NCBI RefSeq assembly: GCF_017571525.1
Contig: NZ_JAGETY010000005.1
Coordinates: forward strand, 248,001-312,000
Length of the DNA stretch: 64,000 nt
Source: Hymenobacter sp. BT559
GTDB lineage: Bacteria > Bacteroidota > Bacteroidia > Cytophagales > Hymenobacteraceae
Reading direction: 5' to 3'
Shown here piece after piece: positions 1-9,975 of this stretch. Numbering within the stretch: position 1 is the first letter of the stretch; every line of letters starts with the position of its first letter. Made by a program: the position numbers and the translations under genes. Below the pieces are notes generated by a model. The model was given only the letters and a program-made list of their open reading frames with translations, made no database searches and was not told the origin of the DNA.

Positions 1-1233
1 GCCGTGTACGTCATCACCTTCGGGCCGCGGCCGGGCACCGACCGGGCCAATTTTGCGGGCGAGGTATATATCGACGAGCAGAGCTACGCGTTTCTGGGGG
101 CGCGCTGGCACCGCACACCGGCGGGCATCCGGCGCGAGCGCATGCTGGTATTTGATGCCAGCGAACGCGCTTATCGCACCGACTACCAGGTATATGCCGG
201 GCGGTATTACTTGAAAAGCATCTGGTATAATACGCTAGGCAAGCCACTCGCCGGGCAGGTGCGCCACCACCTGGCCGAGTTTGTAACCACGGCCATCGAC
301 ACGGCCCAGGCGGCGCTGCCTGGCTACCAGGCACGCAGCCAATACACCGACATTTTCCTCGACAACCCCGCGCCCTACGATTCTACTTTCTGGCAGCATT
401 ATACCACCGTGCTGCCCCCGCAGGCGCTGCTCGACCAGGCCCGCCAGCACCAGGCCGATACGCTGCTGCGCCGGCCGGCGCCCACTGCTATCCTTGCCGC
501 GCCAGCTCCCAAAAAATGGGGGTTGCTGCGCCACTTGCGCTATACTTACACCGGTGGCCTGCTAGGGGTGCGCGTGCCCGCTACCGACCTGCGCATGGTG
601 CTAGCCCCTGCTGGCTCAACCTTCCGGGCCGATGCCCAGGCCGCTACCGCCGTCCAGGGCCTGGCTATGCAATATGCTTTCGGTGTGCAGCTCGACTTCA
701 CGCCCCAACTGGCCGCCTATGCCACCACGCGCCACTTGCTAGGCCAGCTGCGCGGCGACGGCTGGGAGGCTGGCCTCGGCTACGCCCACAACCTCAACCC
801 GTACGGCCGGCCGCTACGCGCCCGTGCCGGGCTGGCCTACCTGCGCCAAAGTGTGGGGCAGGAGCTAGGCACCTTTGCTAACTCCGATGCTGATTTGCGC
901 CTGGCTGGCACCCCGCTGGCTGCCGATGAGCTTACGCTTTCGCTTCAAGTTATTACCGACGCGCTCCAGCCTCGGCTAGGGCTAGGCCTTGAAGTAAGCC
1001 ACCACTGGGAAGCCGTGGCCGACTTGGGCTACCTGCTGCCGCTGCGCACCCGCAGCCAGCTACTTATCGAGGAAAAAAAAGGCTTTTTCAGCTTCAGTCA
1101 GCACGCTGCCGACCTCGACCTGCCGGCCGCAGAAGCCCGCGTATTTGTGGCTGGCCAGCCCGCCACCGAAGCTCCCTGGCAGCTCGGGCGCCTGCTGCTG
1201 AGTGTGGGCGTGCTCTATCGGCTGGGGCAATAA
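1..1233 (+). CDS. Outer-membrane protein, carboxypeptidase-regulatory-like family (5' truncated)
   Basis: The frame is open from the first base, so the N-terminus lies outside the window and the GTG at 4 is not a real start. The first ~70 residues (YVITFGPRPG, GEVYIDEQSYAFL) resemble the domain that follows the carboxypeptidase-like regulatory domain in large Bacteroidota surface proteins. After a Pro/Ala linker (about residues 140-170) come alternating aromatic/polar stretches typical of beta-barrel strands (GLAMQYAFGVQLDF, WEAGLGYAHNLNPYG), ending in LLSVGVLYRLGQ. I infer an outer-membrane barrel of unknown role. The gene ends 43 bases before mltG. The family call is moderate because the diagnostic N-terminal domain is missing. 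Confidence 0.55.
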   Translation, partial: AVYVITFGPRPGTDRANFAGEVYIDEQSYAFLGARWHRTPAGIRRERMLVFDASERAYRTDYQVYAGRYYLKSIWYNTLGKPLAGQVRHHLAEFVTTAIDTAQAALPGYQARSQYTDIFLDNPAPYDSTFWQHYTTVLPPQALLDQARQHQADTLLRRPAPTAILAAPAPKKWGLLRHLRYTYTGGLLGVRVPATDLRMVLAPAGSTFRADAQAATAVQGLAMQYAFGVQLDFTPQLAAYATTRHLLGQLRGDGWEAGLGYAHNLNPYGRPLRARAGLAYLRQSVGQELGTFANSDADLRLAGTPLAADELTLSLQVITDALQPRLGLGLEVSHHWEAVADLGYLLPLRTRSQLLIEEKKGFFSFSQHAADLDLPAAEARVFVAGQPATEAPWQLGRLLLSVGVLYRLGQ

Positions 1234-1276
1234 AGCTGGCCGGTAGCGTTAATTTTGACGACCGCCTGTTGCCCCC

Positions 1277-2374
1277 ATGACCGAACCGCTGCCCTTCGAG
1301 CCTTCTTCGCTGCCTGCCGCACCGCGCCCGCGCCGGGTGGGGCTAGCGGTAGCCGTGGTGGTGCTAGGGCTGCTGACGTTGGGCGCCGGGCTGGTCTGGA
1401 ATTTTCTGTATCGCCCCAACGTGCCCGCTACCGTCGAGGGCCCGGCGTATCTCTACATTCGGCGCGGAGTGGGGCTGAGTGCCGTGCTCGATTCGCTGCG
1501 CCGGCCGGAACTGCTGGCTAGGCCAGGGGATTTTGCCCGGGTGGCCCGCTGGTGGGGCTTTGGCACACCGGCCCACCCGGTGCAGCCCGGCCGCTACACG
1601 CTGTCCGCCGGGCTGGGCAACCTGGCGCTGCTGCGCCTGCTCGAAAGCGGCCGGCAGGATACGCTAGCCTTCACCCTCAAACCCTTCCACTACCTGCCAC
1701 AGCTGCCGCGCCAGGCTGGCCGCCAGCTCAGCCTCGATACGGCGCAGTTGCATAGATTGCTGACTGACAATGCCTATTTAATGCGCCGCTACGGCCTCGA
1801 TACGGCCACCGTGCGCACGCTCTTTATCCCGGGCACGCTGCGGCTATTCTGGCCCACGCCGGCAGCGGCATTTCTCGACTCGGTGGCTGCCCGGCACCGC
1901 CGCTTCTGGAACCCGCGCAGGCTGGCTGAGGCCGACTCCTTAAAGATGAGCCCGGTGCAGGTAGCCGTGCTGGCTAGCATCGTGCAGCGCGAAACGGCCC
2001 AGCCCACTGACAAGCCTCTTATCGCGGGCGTGTATCTCAACCGCCTGCGCCGGGGCCAGCCCCTGCAAGCCGACCCCACGCTGCTGTGGCCGCTGCACGG
2101 CCTGGGTACCCGCAAGCGCGTGCTTAATGTGGATAAGAAAGTCGATTCGCCCTACAACACCTACCGCCACAAGGGGCTGCCCCCTGGCCCCATCACCACC
2201 CCCTACCCGCAGGCGCTCGATGCCGTGCTTCGCCCGGTGCACCACAACTTTGTCTTTTTCTGCGCCCGGCCCGATGGCAGCGGCTTCTCCGATTTCAGCG
2301 AAACCTTTGCCCAGCACAAGGCCTTCGCCCGCCGCTTTCAGCACCACTTAGATAGCCTGAAAATCAAGCGATAA
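1277..2374 (+). CDS. mltG: Endolytic murein transglycosylase MltG
   Basis: Inner-membrane lytic transglycosylase that cuts nascent glycan strands and helps set their length (known for the YceG/MltG family). The 365 residues match the usual size. A Pro-rich cytoplasmic leader is followed by one membrane helix at about residues 22-43, a LysM-like region, and the catalytic domain. The signature ASIVQRET places the catalytic Glu at residue 239, and the later YNTYRHKGLPPGPI motif is also typical. The ATG at 1277 gives a sensible N-in signal anchor. It is followed after 74 bases by dtd on the same strand, and anmK lies further down, so the run has a cell-wall flavour. Confidence 0.93.
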   Translation: MTEPLPFEPSSLPAAPRPRRVGLAVAVVVLGLLTLGAGLVWNFLYRPNVPATVEGPAYLYIRRGVGLSAVLDSLRRPELLARPGDFARVARWWGFGTPAHPVQPGRYTLSAGLGNLALLRLLESGRQDTLAFTLKPFHYLPQLPRQAGRQLSLDTAQLHRLLTDNAYLMRRYGLDTATVRTLFIPGTLRLFWPTPAAAFLDSVAARHRRFWNPRRLAEADSLKMSPVQVAVLASIVQRETAQPTDKPLIAGVYLNRLRRGQPLQADPTLLWPLHGLGTRKRVLNVDKKVDSPYNTYRHKGLPPGPITTPYPQALDAVLRPVHHNFVFFCARPDGSGFSDFSETFAQHKAFARRFQHHLDSLKIKR

Positions 2375-2448
2375 TCATGCATCGCTAGCCCGCGCTAATG
2401 TACAGGAATCAGCAATAATCAGTACCCACTAGCTACCAGATATTTCTA

Positions 2449-2898
2449 ATGCGCCTCGTTATTCAGCGCGTTCGCGAAGCTTCCGTCACTGTCGATAACG
2501 TCATCACCGGTCAGATTGGCCCCGGCCTGCTGGTGCTGGCCGGCTGTGCGCCTACCGACGATGAGGCCGCCCTGGCCTGGATGGTGCGCAAGCTGGTGAA
2601 CCTGCGCATCTTCAACGACGAAAACGGCCAGATGAACCGCAGCGTGCGCGACGTGGGCGGGCAAGTATTGGTAGTCAGTCAGTTTACCTTGCTGGCCGAC
2701 GCGCGCAAGGGCAACCGCCCTAGCTATAGTGGCGCGGCCGCACCGGCCGTGGCCGAGCCGCTCTACGAGCGCTTTGTGGCCCTGGTGGCGCAGGAACTGG
2801 ACCAGCCGGTGCCCACTGGCATCTTCGGGGCCGACATGCAGGTGCGCCTGCTCAATGACGGCCCGGTGACTATCGTGCTCGACTCGCCCACTACTTAA
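2449..2898 (+). CDS. dtd: D-aminoacyl-tRNA deacylase
   Basis: Cytoplasmic proofreading enzyme that hydrolyses D-amino acids (and glycine from tRNA-Ala) off mischarged tRNAs. The 149-residue length is standard for DTD. Both family motifs are visible: SQFT at residues 77-80 and the cross-subunit Gly-cis-Pro motif in NDGPVTI at 136-142. The ATG at 2449 gives the canonical start MRLVIQRV. The next gene, a MazG-like pyrophosphohydrolase, starts 12 bases after the stop, so the two are probably co-transcribed; both remove faulty small molecules. Confidence 0.95.
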   Translation: MRLVIQRVREASVTVDNVITGQIGPGLLVLAGCAPTDDEAALAWMVRKLVNLRIFNDENGQMNRSVRDVGGQVLVVSQFTLLADARKGNRPSYSGAAAPAVAEPLYERFVALVAQELDQPVPTGIFGADMQVRLLNDGPVTIVLDSPTT

Positions 2899-2910
2899 CT
2901 TCTTAACAGC

Positions 2911-3264
2911 ATGACGTTAGAACAAGCCCAGGCCACCGTTGATGAGTGGATAACCACCACCGGTGTGCGCTACTTCAGTGAGTTGACGAATATGGCCATT
3001 CTTACGGAGGAAGTAGGGGAGGTGGCTCGGCTCATTGCCCGGCAATACGGCGAGCAGTCGTTTAAGAAGTCGGACGAGGGCCGCGAGCTGGGCGACGAGC
3101 TGGCCGATGTGCTATTCGTGCTCATTTGCCTGGCTAACCAGACGGGTACTAACCTCACCGAGGCCCTGGCCCGCAACCTGGCTAAGAAAACCCAGCGCGA
3201 CGCCACCCGCCACCGCGACAACCCCAAGCTAGCCGGTGGCGAAACGCCAGTGCCCGCGCCATGA
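2911..3264 (+). CDS. MazG-like nucleotide pyrophosphohydrolase
   Basis: Small (117 aa) all-alpha NTP pyrophosphatase of the MazG superfamily; such enzymes hydrolyse NTPs to NMP plus pyrophosphate, often as nucleotide-pool sanitizers. The metal-binding pattern is visible: EEVGE at residues 33-37 and ELGDELADVLFVLICLAN from 59, giving the E-x-x-E...E-x-x-D arrangement with D62 and D66. A charged tail rich in Arg/Asp/His follows. Its stop overlaps the anmK start by four bases (ATGA), indicating translational coupling. The exact substrate cannot be told from sequence. Confidence 0.85.
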   Translation: MTLEQAQATVDEWITTTGVRYFSELTNMAILTEEVGEVARLIARQYGEQSFKKSDEGRELGDELADVLFVLICLANQTGTNLTEALARNLAKKTQRDATRHRDNPKLAGGETPVPAP

Positions 3265-4424
3265 ACCCCCAGCTAGCGCGCCTGGCGGCTGTGGCCGCGC
3301 AGCCCAGCCGCCGCATCATCGGCCTGATGTCGGGCACCTCGCTCGATGGCCTCGACGTGGCGCTGTGTCGCTGCACCGGTCACGGCGCTAGCCTGCACGT
3401 GGTGCTCGAACAGTTTGCTACGGTGCCGTATGCGGCTGATTTTCAACAGCGCCTGCGGGCCATCAGTCAGCCTAAAGTGCAGCTCGAAGACGTGGTGATT
3501 CTTAACGCGGAAGTGGCCCGCCGCCACGCCGCGATACTCTTGCAGTGCCTGGCCGAGTGGGGGCTAGCCCCGGCCGACGTAGACGTGCTGGCCAGCCACG
3601 GCCAAACCATCTGGCACGCGCCGCGCCACCAGCACGGCCGCGCCGACTTTGGACACCACGCCACGCTGCAAATCGGCGATGGCGACCACCTGGCCCGGCT
3701 TACGGGCATCCTCACGGTTTCTGATTTTCGGCAGAAGCACGTGGCCGCTGGCTATGAAGGTGCCCCGCTAGCCCCCTTTGCCGACGAGTTGCTGTTTCGG
3801 AAGCCGGGCGTTAACCGCCTGCTGCTCAACCTAGGCGGTATTGCCAATTTCACGCTGCTGCCCGCCGATGGCGGTCCCGCCCAAGCTACTGACACTGGCC
3901 CGGGCAACACCCTGCTCGACACCGTAGCGCGGCAACACTATCCCGGCCTGGCTTATGACCCCGATGGGCAGTACGCTGCGCAGGGCCGGCCGCACGCGGG
4001 CCTGCTGGCGGCGCTGCGCAGCCATCCGTTCTTCACCGAGCCGTTTCCTAAGACTACCGGCCCCGAGCTGTTTTCACCCGCGTATCTGGCCGAAAATCAG
4101 CGTCAGACCAATACCAAAAGCCTCTCGGCCCCGGACTTGCTGGCCACCCTAGTCGAGCTGACGGCCAGCATGGTAGCTGAGGCAATGCACTATTATCTGC
4201 CCCCGCCAGCCACGGCCGAGGTACTGGTGAGCGGCGGCGGAGCCCACAATGCTACGTTGCTGGCAGCCCTGGCCCGCCACCTGCCCACCAGCCACCTCCG
4301 CACTACCGCCGAGGCCGCCGTGCCACCCGATGCCAAAGAGGCAATTCTCTTTGCCGTGCTGGCCAATGAAACGCTGGCTGGCAGCCCGACCCTTAGCCTA
4401 GGCAAAATTTCGCTGCCCGGCTAA
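3261..4424 (+). CDS. anmK: Anhydro-N-acetylmuramic acid kinase AnmK
   Basis: ATP-dependent kinase that opens and phosphorylates 1,6-anhydro-MurNAc to MurNAc-6-phosphate during cell-wall recycling. The N-terminal phosphate-binding motif GLMSGTSLDGLD (residues 21-32) is diagnostic of the family, and LLNLGGIANFT plus DTGPGNTLLD in the middle are also typical. At 387 residues it has normal length. It overlaps the upstream pyrophosphohydrolase by four bases. Anhydro-MurNAc is the product of lytic transglycosylases such as the MltG encoded three genes upstream, a plausible functional link. Confidence 0.94.
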   Translation: MNPQLARLAAVAAQPSRRIIGLMSGTSLDGLDVALCRCTGHGASLHVVLEQFATVPYAADFQQRLRAISQPKVQLEDVVILNAEVARRHAAILLQCLAEWGLAPADVDVLASHGQTIWHAPRHQHGRADFGHHATLQIGDGDHLARLTGILTVSDFRQKHVAAGYEGAPLAPFADELLFRKPGVNRLLLNLGGIANFTLLPADGGPAQATDTGPGNTLLDTVARQHYPGLAYDPDGQYAAQGRPHAGLLAALRSHPFFTEPFPKTTGPELFSPAYLAENQRQTNTKSLSAPDLLATLVELTASMVAEAMHYYLPPPATAEVLVSGGGAHNATLLAALARHLPTSHLRTTAEAAVPPDAKEAILFAVLANETLAGSPTLSLGKISLPG

Positions 4425-4454
4425 TTGCTTGAAAAAAACGTAGGTGAAGAAACG

Positions 4455-5246
4455 ATGAGTCTATTCCTGCGTTTTGTACTGGTTGCGCTAGTCCTCGTTG
4501 CCGCCCCGGCGGCCGCCCAAACCACCCGCCTGCTCGACCACAATACCCTGGCCTGGTTTACCTACAATGGCGACCACCAGGTGGCGGCCAGGTGGGCCGT
4601 GCACACTGAGGCTCAGTGGCGCCGGGTGCAGGCCGGAGGGCATCCGCAGCAGCTGTTGCTGCGCCTGGGCGGCGTATATGACCTGGCCAAAGACGTGAAG
4701 CTGGGCGGTGGCTACACCTACTTTGTCACCTACCCTTACGGCCAGTACCCCACCGCCGAGCTGGGCCAGCCCACGCCCGAGCACCGGGCGTATGAAGATG
4801 TGACTTTCGGGGCTGACTACGGCCGGTTGCACCTAAAGCACCGCCTGCGCCTGGAGCAGCGCTGGCTAGGCCTGCTCGACCCCGCCCGGCCCACCGAAGT
4901 GGCTAGCTGGCAATACCAGAACCGCGCCCGCTACCAGCTGGCCGGGCAGATGCCGTTGCAGGGCGCCACGCTCGACGACCACGAGTGGTACGTTACTTTC
5001 TTCGATGAGCTATTCATCAGCTTTGGGCCCAATGTGGGGCAGAACGTGTTCAACCAAAACCGCATTTCGGGCGGGCTAGGCTATCAGTTTGCCAAAAACT
5101 TTCAGCTAGAGCTCAACTACCTCAACCAGTGGACCCAGCACGACACGCTGGACGAGGCCAGCGGCCGGGCGGTATTCGAGAATAACAATGGCTTTCGGCT
5201 CAACGTGGCTTATAGCCTGAATTTTACAAAAGGAAAGAACGACTAG
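4455..5246 (+). CDS. DUF2490 family outer-membrane protein
   Basis: Secreted protein of 263 residues with a signal peptide ending at about APAAAQ, followed by a barrel-like sequence. Features typical of DUF2490 include WFTYNGDHQVAARWAVHTEAQWRR near the start, LLLRLGGVYDL, and RLRLEQRW. The frame extends to a TTG at 4425, but the ATG at 4455 is preferred because it puts basic/hydrophobic signal residues at the N-terminus. It follows anmK after 30 bases. Its stop overlaps the convergent minus-strand gene by four bases. Members are predicted outer-membrane proteins of unknown function. Confidence 0.8.
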   Translation: MSLFLRFVLVALVLVAAPAAAQTTRLLDHNTLAWFTYNGDHQVAARWAVHTEAQWRRVQAGGHPQQLLLRLGGVYDLAKDVKLGGGYTYFVTYPYGQYPTAELGQPTPEHRAYEDVTFGADYGRLHLKHRLRLEQRWLGLLDPARPTEVASWQYQNRARYQLAGQMPLQGATLDDHEWYVTFFDELFISFGPNVGQNVFNQNRISGGLGYQFAKNFQLELNYLNQWTQHDTLDEASGRAVFENNNGFRLNVAYSLNFTKGKND

Positions 5247-5689
5247 CGCTGCCGCAGCCCGAAGCCCAGTACCGCCCGTGCGGTGGTATCGCGAAACGTG
5301 ACTTCGAGCAGCACCGGCGGCGGGTGCCGCGCCGAGTCTTGGGCGAAGGCAAAGCGGCAAAACCACTGGCTGGGCCGGCCCCCGCCCAGCCGGGTGCCAA
5401 TCTGATAAAGCTCGATGGCGGGCCCACGCACCTGGCCCTGCTGCCACAGCGGCCGGGCCGCCGCCTCAAACGCGGGCCGCCGCACGGCGGCCCGCACTTC
5501 GGGGGCTAGCCGGCGGTAGGCGGCCGGGTAGTTGGCGTGCAGGATGTCGAGCAGAAAGCGCCGGGCCACTTGTGGTTGGGTAGGCGCCGCAGGCTGCGCG
5601 CCTAGCACTAGGGCTAAGCCCAGCAGTATTGCCGCACGGCAGCCTAGCCCTTTGTGAGGTGGCACAACGCAGAATGGTGGCATAGGCAT
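5243..5689 (-). CDS. Secreted DUF3887-like protein
   Basis: The chosen start gives 148 residues beginning MPMPPFCVVPP, with a hydrophobic signal segment (CRAAILLGLALVLGAQPAA). The rest (ARRFLLDILHANYPAAYRRLAPEV, then LWQQGQVRG and a VTFRD strand near the end) resembles small exported proteins of the DUF3887 kind, in which a helical 'fraction of residue' motif precedes a beta sheet. The open frame continues upstream to 5773, but that part reads as arginine-rich non-coding sequence. The role is unknown. Its 3' end overlaps the DUF2490 gene by four bases, tail to tail. Confidence 0.55.
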   Translation of the reverse strand: MPMPPFCVVPPHKGLGCRAAILLGLALVLGAQPAAPTQPQVARRFLLDILHANYPAAYRRLAPEVRAAVRRPAFEAAARPLWQQGQVRGPAIELYQIGTRLGGGRPSQWFCRFAFAQDSARHPPPVLLEVTFRDTTARAVLGFGLRQR

Positions 5690-5771
5690 AGGTAAAAGTA
5701 GCGCCGCCAGCTGCCCTAGGCGGCTAGGGTAGTAGTGCTGAAAGTGAAAACCCGCTCGGCGCTCCCAACGC

Positions 5772-5808
5772 AAAACGCCCGCTACTTGCTGAGTAGCGGG
5801 CGTTTTTT
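5772..5808. terminator. Bidirectional hairpin terminator
   Basis: A 15-bp inverted repeat AAAACGCCCGCTACT with a 5-base loop and its complement, followed by T6 on the plus strand and T4 on the minus strand. It lies just beyond the end of the minus-strand FtsB/DivIC gene (stop at 5840), so it most likely terminates the eno-divIC transcript. Confidence 0.8.
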
Positions 5809-5839
5809 ATGACAGTGACAGGAGCTAGCCAGCGTCAGG

Positions 5840-6157
5840 CTAATTATCAGTCTCTTTCGGCACCAGCACAAATACGTCCTCGCCGGGGCGCTTCATGAGG
5901 TACTTCTCGCGGGCAAACTTTTCGAGCAGGGCAGGCGAGCTAAGTAGCTCGGCGCGTTCCTTTTTCACGCTCTCGATGTTGGCTTCGTAATACTCTTTTT
6001 CGGCCCGCAGCTCGCGCCACTTGTGGTACATGTCGTACTGCTTGCCGAGGTCGTTGGAGTCGAACACGGCCATCCACACCACAAAGCCCACGGCCGAGAG
6101 GAAGTAGAAGCTGCGCAGCACACGCAGCACGGGGCTGAGAAAGGGAGGAAGCTGCAT
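5840..6157 (-). CDS. FtsB/DivIC-family septum formation initiator
   Basis: Small (105 aa) bitopic division protein. A membrane helix (SFYFLSAVGFVVWMAVF, about residues 16-32) is followed by a charged coiled coil (WRELRAEKEYYEANIESVKKERAEL) and the typical LLEKFAREKYLMKRPGEDVFVLVP block that marks the FtsB/DivIC family. These proteins bridge FtsQ and FtsL in the divisome on the periplasmic side. It sits directly downstream of eno on the same strand, the same eno-ftsB neighbourhood known from proteobacteria, with a palindromic repeat between. Confidence 0.88.
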   Translation of the reverse strand: MQLPPFLSPVLRVLRSFYFLSAVGFVVWMAVFDSNDLGKQYDMYHKWRELRAEKEYYEANIESVKKERAELLSSPALLEKFAREKYLMKRPGEDVFVLVPKETDN

Positions 6158-6184
6158 CGAAAAGTAGTTATCGAATACAAAAGA

Positions 6185-6270
6185 ACGTCATGCTGAGCAA
6201 AATGAAGCATCTCTGCCGGTAGGTGGCCCTAGCGGCGCGGGAGAGATGCTTCGCTAGGCTCAGCATGACG
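6185..6270. repeat. Dispersed palindromic repeat, GTCATGCTGAGC type
   Basis: Outer arms CGTCATGCTGAGC and GCTCAGCATGACG, inner arms GAAGCATCTCT and AGAGATGCTTC, around a GC-rich loop. It lies between eno and the division gene. The same outer arms recur at 11324, 25470 and 53277, and a variant half at 17854. Confidence 0.85.
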
Positions 6271-6293
6271 CTCGGTTTCTAGCTCAACAAGAA

Positions 6294-7604
<1,311 letters not shown>

Positions 7605-7671
7605 CTAGGGTAAAGAACGGCACACATTTTCGTGGGGCTTCGCAAACGTTGCCGGAGCAGCGGCGCAAACG

Positions 7672-8733
7672 TTACACCTCGGCCAGCAGCTCGGCTAGCC
7701 TCCCAAACAGCACCTCATTGCCCGCTTGCCGGTAGCCAGCCAGCGCCGCCTCAAACTGCGGCAGCCCGGCCAGAAAGGTCTGCACATTTTCCGGCGTGAT
7801 AGCTTCGAAGCGGCGGCCATAGCCCAGCTTTTCTATTTCAGCCGCATTGAGCCACTGCTCAAACTGGGCCGGAATGGGCACCGCACACACCGGCTTGTGC
7901 AGGTACACGGCCTCCGAAATCAGCGAGAAACCGCCATTCGTGAGCACTGCGCGGCTAGCTGCCAGCTCGGCAATAAAGCCCGCCTCGGAGAAGGGCCGCA
8001 GCAGTACGTTGCCGTGATTTTCGTCTTTGTTGAAGCCGTACACCCGAAATTCCTGCTCGGGCATTTGCTGCAAAATCTCGACCAGGTCCGTTTGGTTGGT
8101 AGCCGTTTGGTACACCAGGATGTAGTCGCCGGTGGTGGGGCTAGCTGCCTGTATCTCGGGCCGGATAATGCTGGGCACCAGCGTAGTGCGCTCGGCATAG
8201 CGCGGGCGTATCGGCAGCTCAAAAAAGGTAGTAATAAGATAATGCCGGGCGCGGGGCAGCTTGACCCGCACCAGGTAGCGCGCCACGTCGTAGTTCTCGC
8301 GCTCGGCGCGGGGCACAGCCACATCGAGGCGGGCGCGGCTGATAATCTGCATGTTGTCAATGCTGATAACTGGCACTCGCAGCAGCTTGGCAAAAAAGTA
8401 GCTGAACGACTCGAAGTCGGAAATCACCACCTCGGGCCGGAAGCCGTGCAGCAGCTGCCGGTACTGCCGAAAGTTGGTTTGCAGCGCCTCAGGCGCCGTG
8501 CGCAACGTCAGGCCTAGCGTACGCGACTTCGATACGGTCAGCTTTTTATAAGCCAGGTGAAAGCCCTTGATTTCGAGCACCCGGCCCGGAAACGTCTTGT
8601 CGAGCAGGGTGAAAGCGCGCGAGCTGCTCACCACGCGCACGTCGTGGCCTTGCTCCAGGAGCCAGGCAATAATGACTTTGCTGCGCGTGGCATGGCCGAG
8701 GCCTTCGCCGGGCACGCCGTAGAGAATGGTCAT
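7672..8733 (-). CDS. Glycosyltransferase of the MJ1255/VC2487 family
   Basis: A 353-residue GT-B-fold protein. The N-terminus (MTILYGVPGEGLGHATRSKVI) carries the glycine/His loop typical of MurG-like enzymes, and the C-terminal half has ILVYQTATN and the nucleotide-sugar signature NGGFSLISEAVYLHKPVCAVPI followed by EQWLNAAEIEKLGYG. This pattern matches the uncharacterized MJ1255/VC2487 family of predicted glycosyltransferases. Donor and acceptor are unknown. It ends 106 bases before the eno start and has no evident operon partner. Confidence 0.75.
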   Translation of the reverse strand: MTILYGVPGEGLGHATRSKVIIAWLLEQGHDVRVVSSSRAFTLLDKTFPGRVLEIKGFHLAYKKLTVSKSRTLGLTLRTAPEALQTNFRQYRQLLHGFRPEVVISDFESFSYFFAKLLRVPVISIDNMQIISRARLDVAVPRAERENYDVARYLVRVKLPRARHYLITTFFELPIRPRYAERTTLVPSIIRPEIQAASPTTGDYILVYQTATNQTDLVEILQQMPEQEFRVYGFNKDENHGNVLLRPFSEAGFIAELAASRAVLTNGGFSLISEAVYLHKPVCAVPIPAQFEQWLNAAEIEKLGYGRRFEAITPENVQTFLAGLPQFEAALAGYRQAGNEVLFGRLAELLAEV

Positions 8734-8885
8734 AAGGAGCTAGCCAGAAAGGCGAATGTGTCGGGTAAAAGTAAGCCGGCGCGAGCGGGATAGGTCGATA
8801 AAAGCGGCGTGTTGAGCGACGGAGACAATGCGAGGAGCTAGCCTCCGTTGCTTATGCAGCAGATGAAGCTGAGTTGGCCCGGTTT

Positions 8886-8893
8886 TAGTTTTG
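8886..8893 (+). promoter_or_regulatory. Possible -7 promoter element for the lipoprotein gene
   Basis: TAGTTTTG matches TAnnTTTG and lies 33 bases upstream of the ATG at 8927. No convincing -33 element was seen. Confidence 0.4.
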
Positions 8894-8926
8894 CGCTGGC
8901 CTACGGGCTTCTTTTTGCTTCTTTCT

Positions 8927-9883
8927 ATGCTGAACTTTCCAACTTCTTTGCGGCGCTTGCGCTTCCTGGCTGGCCGTGGGGCAGCCCTCTTGCTGCTGGC
9001 TGCCACGGCCTGCACCGCGCCGCGCGGCATCACTACCTCGGGCAAGGTGACACCCCAGGGCGAGTTTCGCCTGGCCTACAACCAAGGCTTCAATGTGGGC
9101 TCGGCGCCGCTGAGCAAGGCCGGCACAGCTGTGCGCGATGCGGCTAGCCAGCTCGGTAACCGTGCCGCCAGTGGCGACACCGTGCGCTATTCGGGCTCGG
9201 TGAGCAGCCTGCAAACGGCGGCGCTAGCGTATTTGCTCGACCCAGTGCAAACGACCGCCGACTTCAGCATTCGCTACGGCGTCATTCCGCGCCTCGATGT
9301 GGGCTATAAGTTCGCGTTCGGCTCGCACGTGTTTGACACGCAGTACCAGCTGCTAGGCCCCACCGGCTCGGTCGAGAACCCCGAGCGCGGCGCGGCCAGC
9401 GGCACCACCTACGCCAGCATCGGGCTGCAATACGCCATTCAGCGGGCCTCGATACCCAGCCTGCCGTTTCTGTCTGATGTCAATAACCTGCTGGGGCTCT
9501 CGGCCTCGCGCCACGACATTCTGATTCCGCTCACGGTCAGCCAGTCGTTTGGGCCCGAGGAAAGCATCGGGGCCATCAGCTACGGCGCGGTGTATGCGCA
9601 CTCGTGGGTGAGCTACGGCTTCCAGCCCAACAACCTCTACAACCGCGCCGGTACTGGCCGGCTGCCTACACTCGAAAACCAGAGCCGCAATTTTTCCTCC
9701 TACGGCCTGTTTCTCAACCTCAAGCTGGGCTACAAATACGTGTACGTAGTGCCCGCCATAAGCCTCTACTACCAGAACTACGGCGACTACACCCTGCTCG
9801 ACGGCAGCACGGCCTCGCTGAGCGGCGTCACATTTATTCCGTCGCTAGGGGTGCAGTTCCGCATTCCCAACCTGTCGCGCTAG
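8927..9883 (+). CDS. Predicted outer-membrane lipoprotein of unknown function
   Basis: The 318-residue product begins MLNFPTSLRRLRFLAGRG, then a hydrophobic stretch ending in LLLLAATAC, a plausible lipobox with the acylated Cys at about residue 33. The mature part has regularly spaced aromatic strands (DFSIRYGVIPRLDVGYKFAFG, LNLKLGYKYVYVVPAISLYYQNYG) typical of barrel or lipocalin-like surface proteins, and ends FIPSLGVQFRIPNLSR. The frame extends to a TTG at 8891, but the ATG at 8927 gives a proper signal peptide. It is followed by a strong hairpin and is probably monocistronic. I do not recognise a named family. Confidence 0.7.
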   Translation: MLNFPTSLRRLRFLAGRGAALLLLAATACTAPRGITTSGKVTPQGEFRLAYNQGFNVGSAPLSKAGTAVRDAASQLGNRAASGDTVRYSGSVSSLQTAALAYLLDPVQTTADFSIRYGVIPRLDVGYKFAFGSHVFDTQYQLLGPTGSVENPERGAASGTTYASIGLQYAIQRASIPSLPFLSDVNNLLGLSASRHDILIPLTVSQSFGPEESIGAISYGAVYAHSWVSYGFQPNNLYNRAGTGRLPTLENQSRNFSSYGLFLNLKLGYKYVYVVPAISLYYQNYGDYTLLDGSTASLSGVTFIPSLGVQFRIPNLSR

Positions 9884-9907
9884 GGTCTGGTGCGGTTCCC
9901 GGCATAA

Positions 9908-9943
9908 AAGAGCCCCTAGCTACCTGGTAGCTAGGGGCTCTTT
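9908..9943. terminator. Hairpin terminator
   Basis: A long inverted repeat (AAGAGCCCCTAGCTAC, loop CTG, complement) ends in a short T-run on the plus strand. It is placed between convergent genes and probably serves both. Confidence 0.75.
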
Positions 9944-9975
9944 CGAGTTAACAGTAGTAGCTAGCCTGCCAGTGG

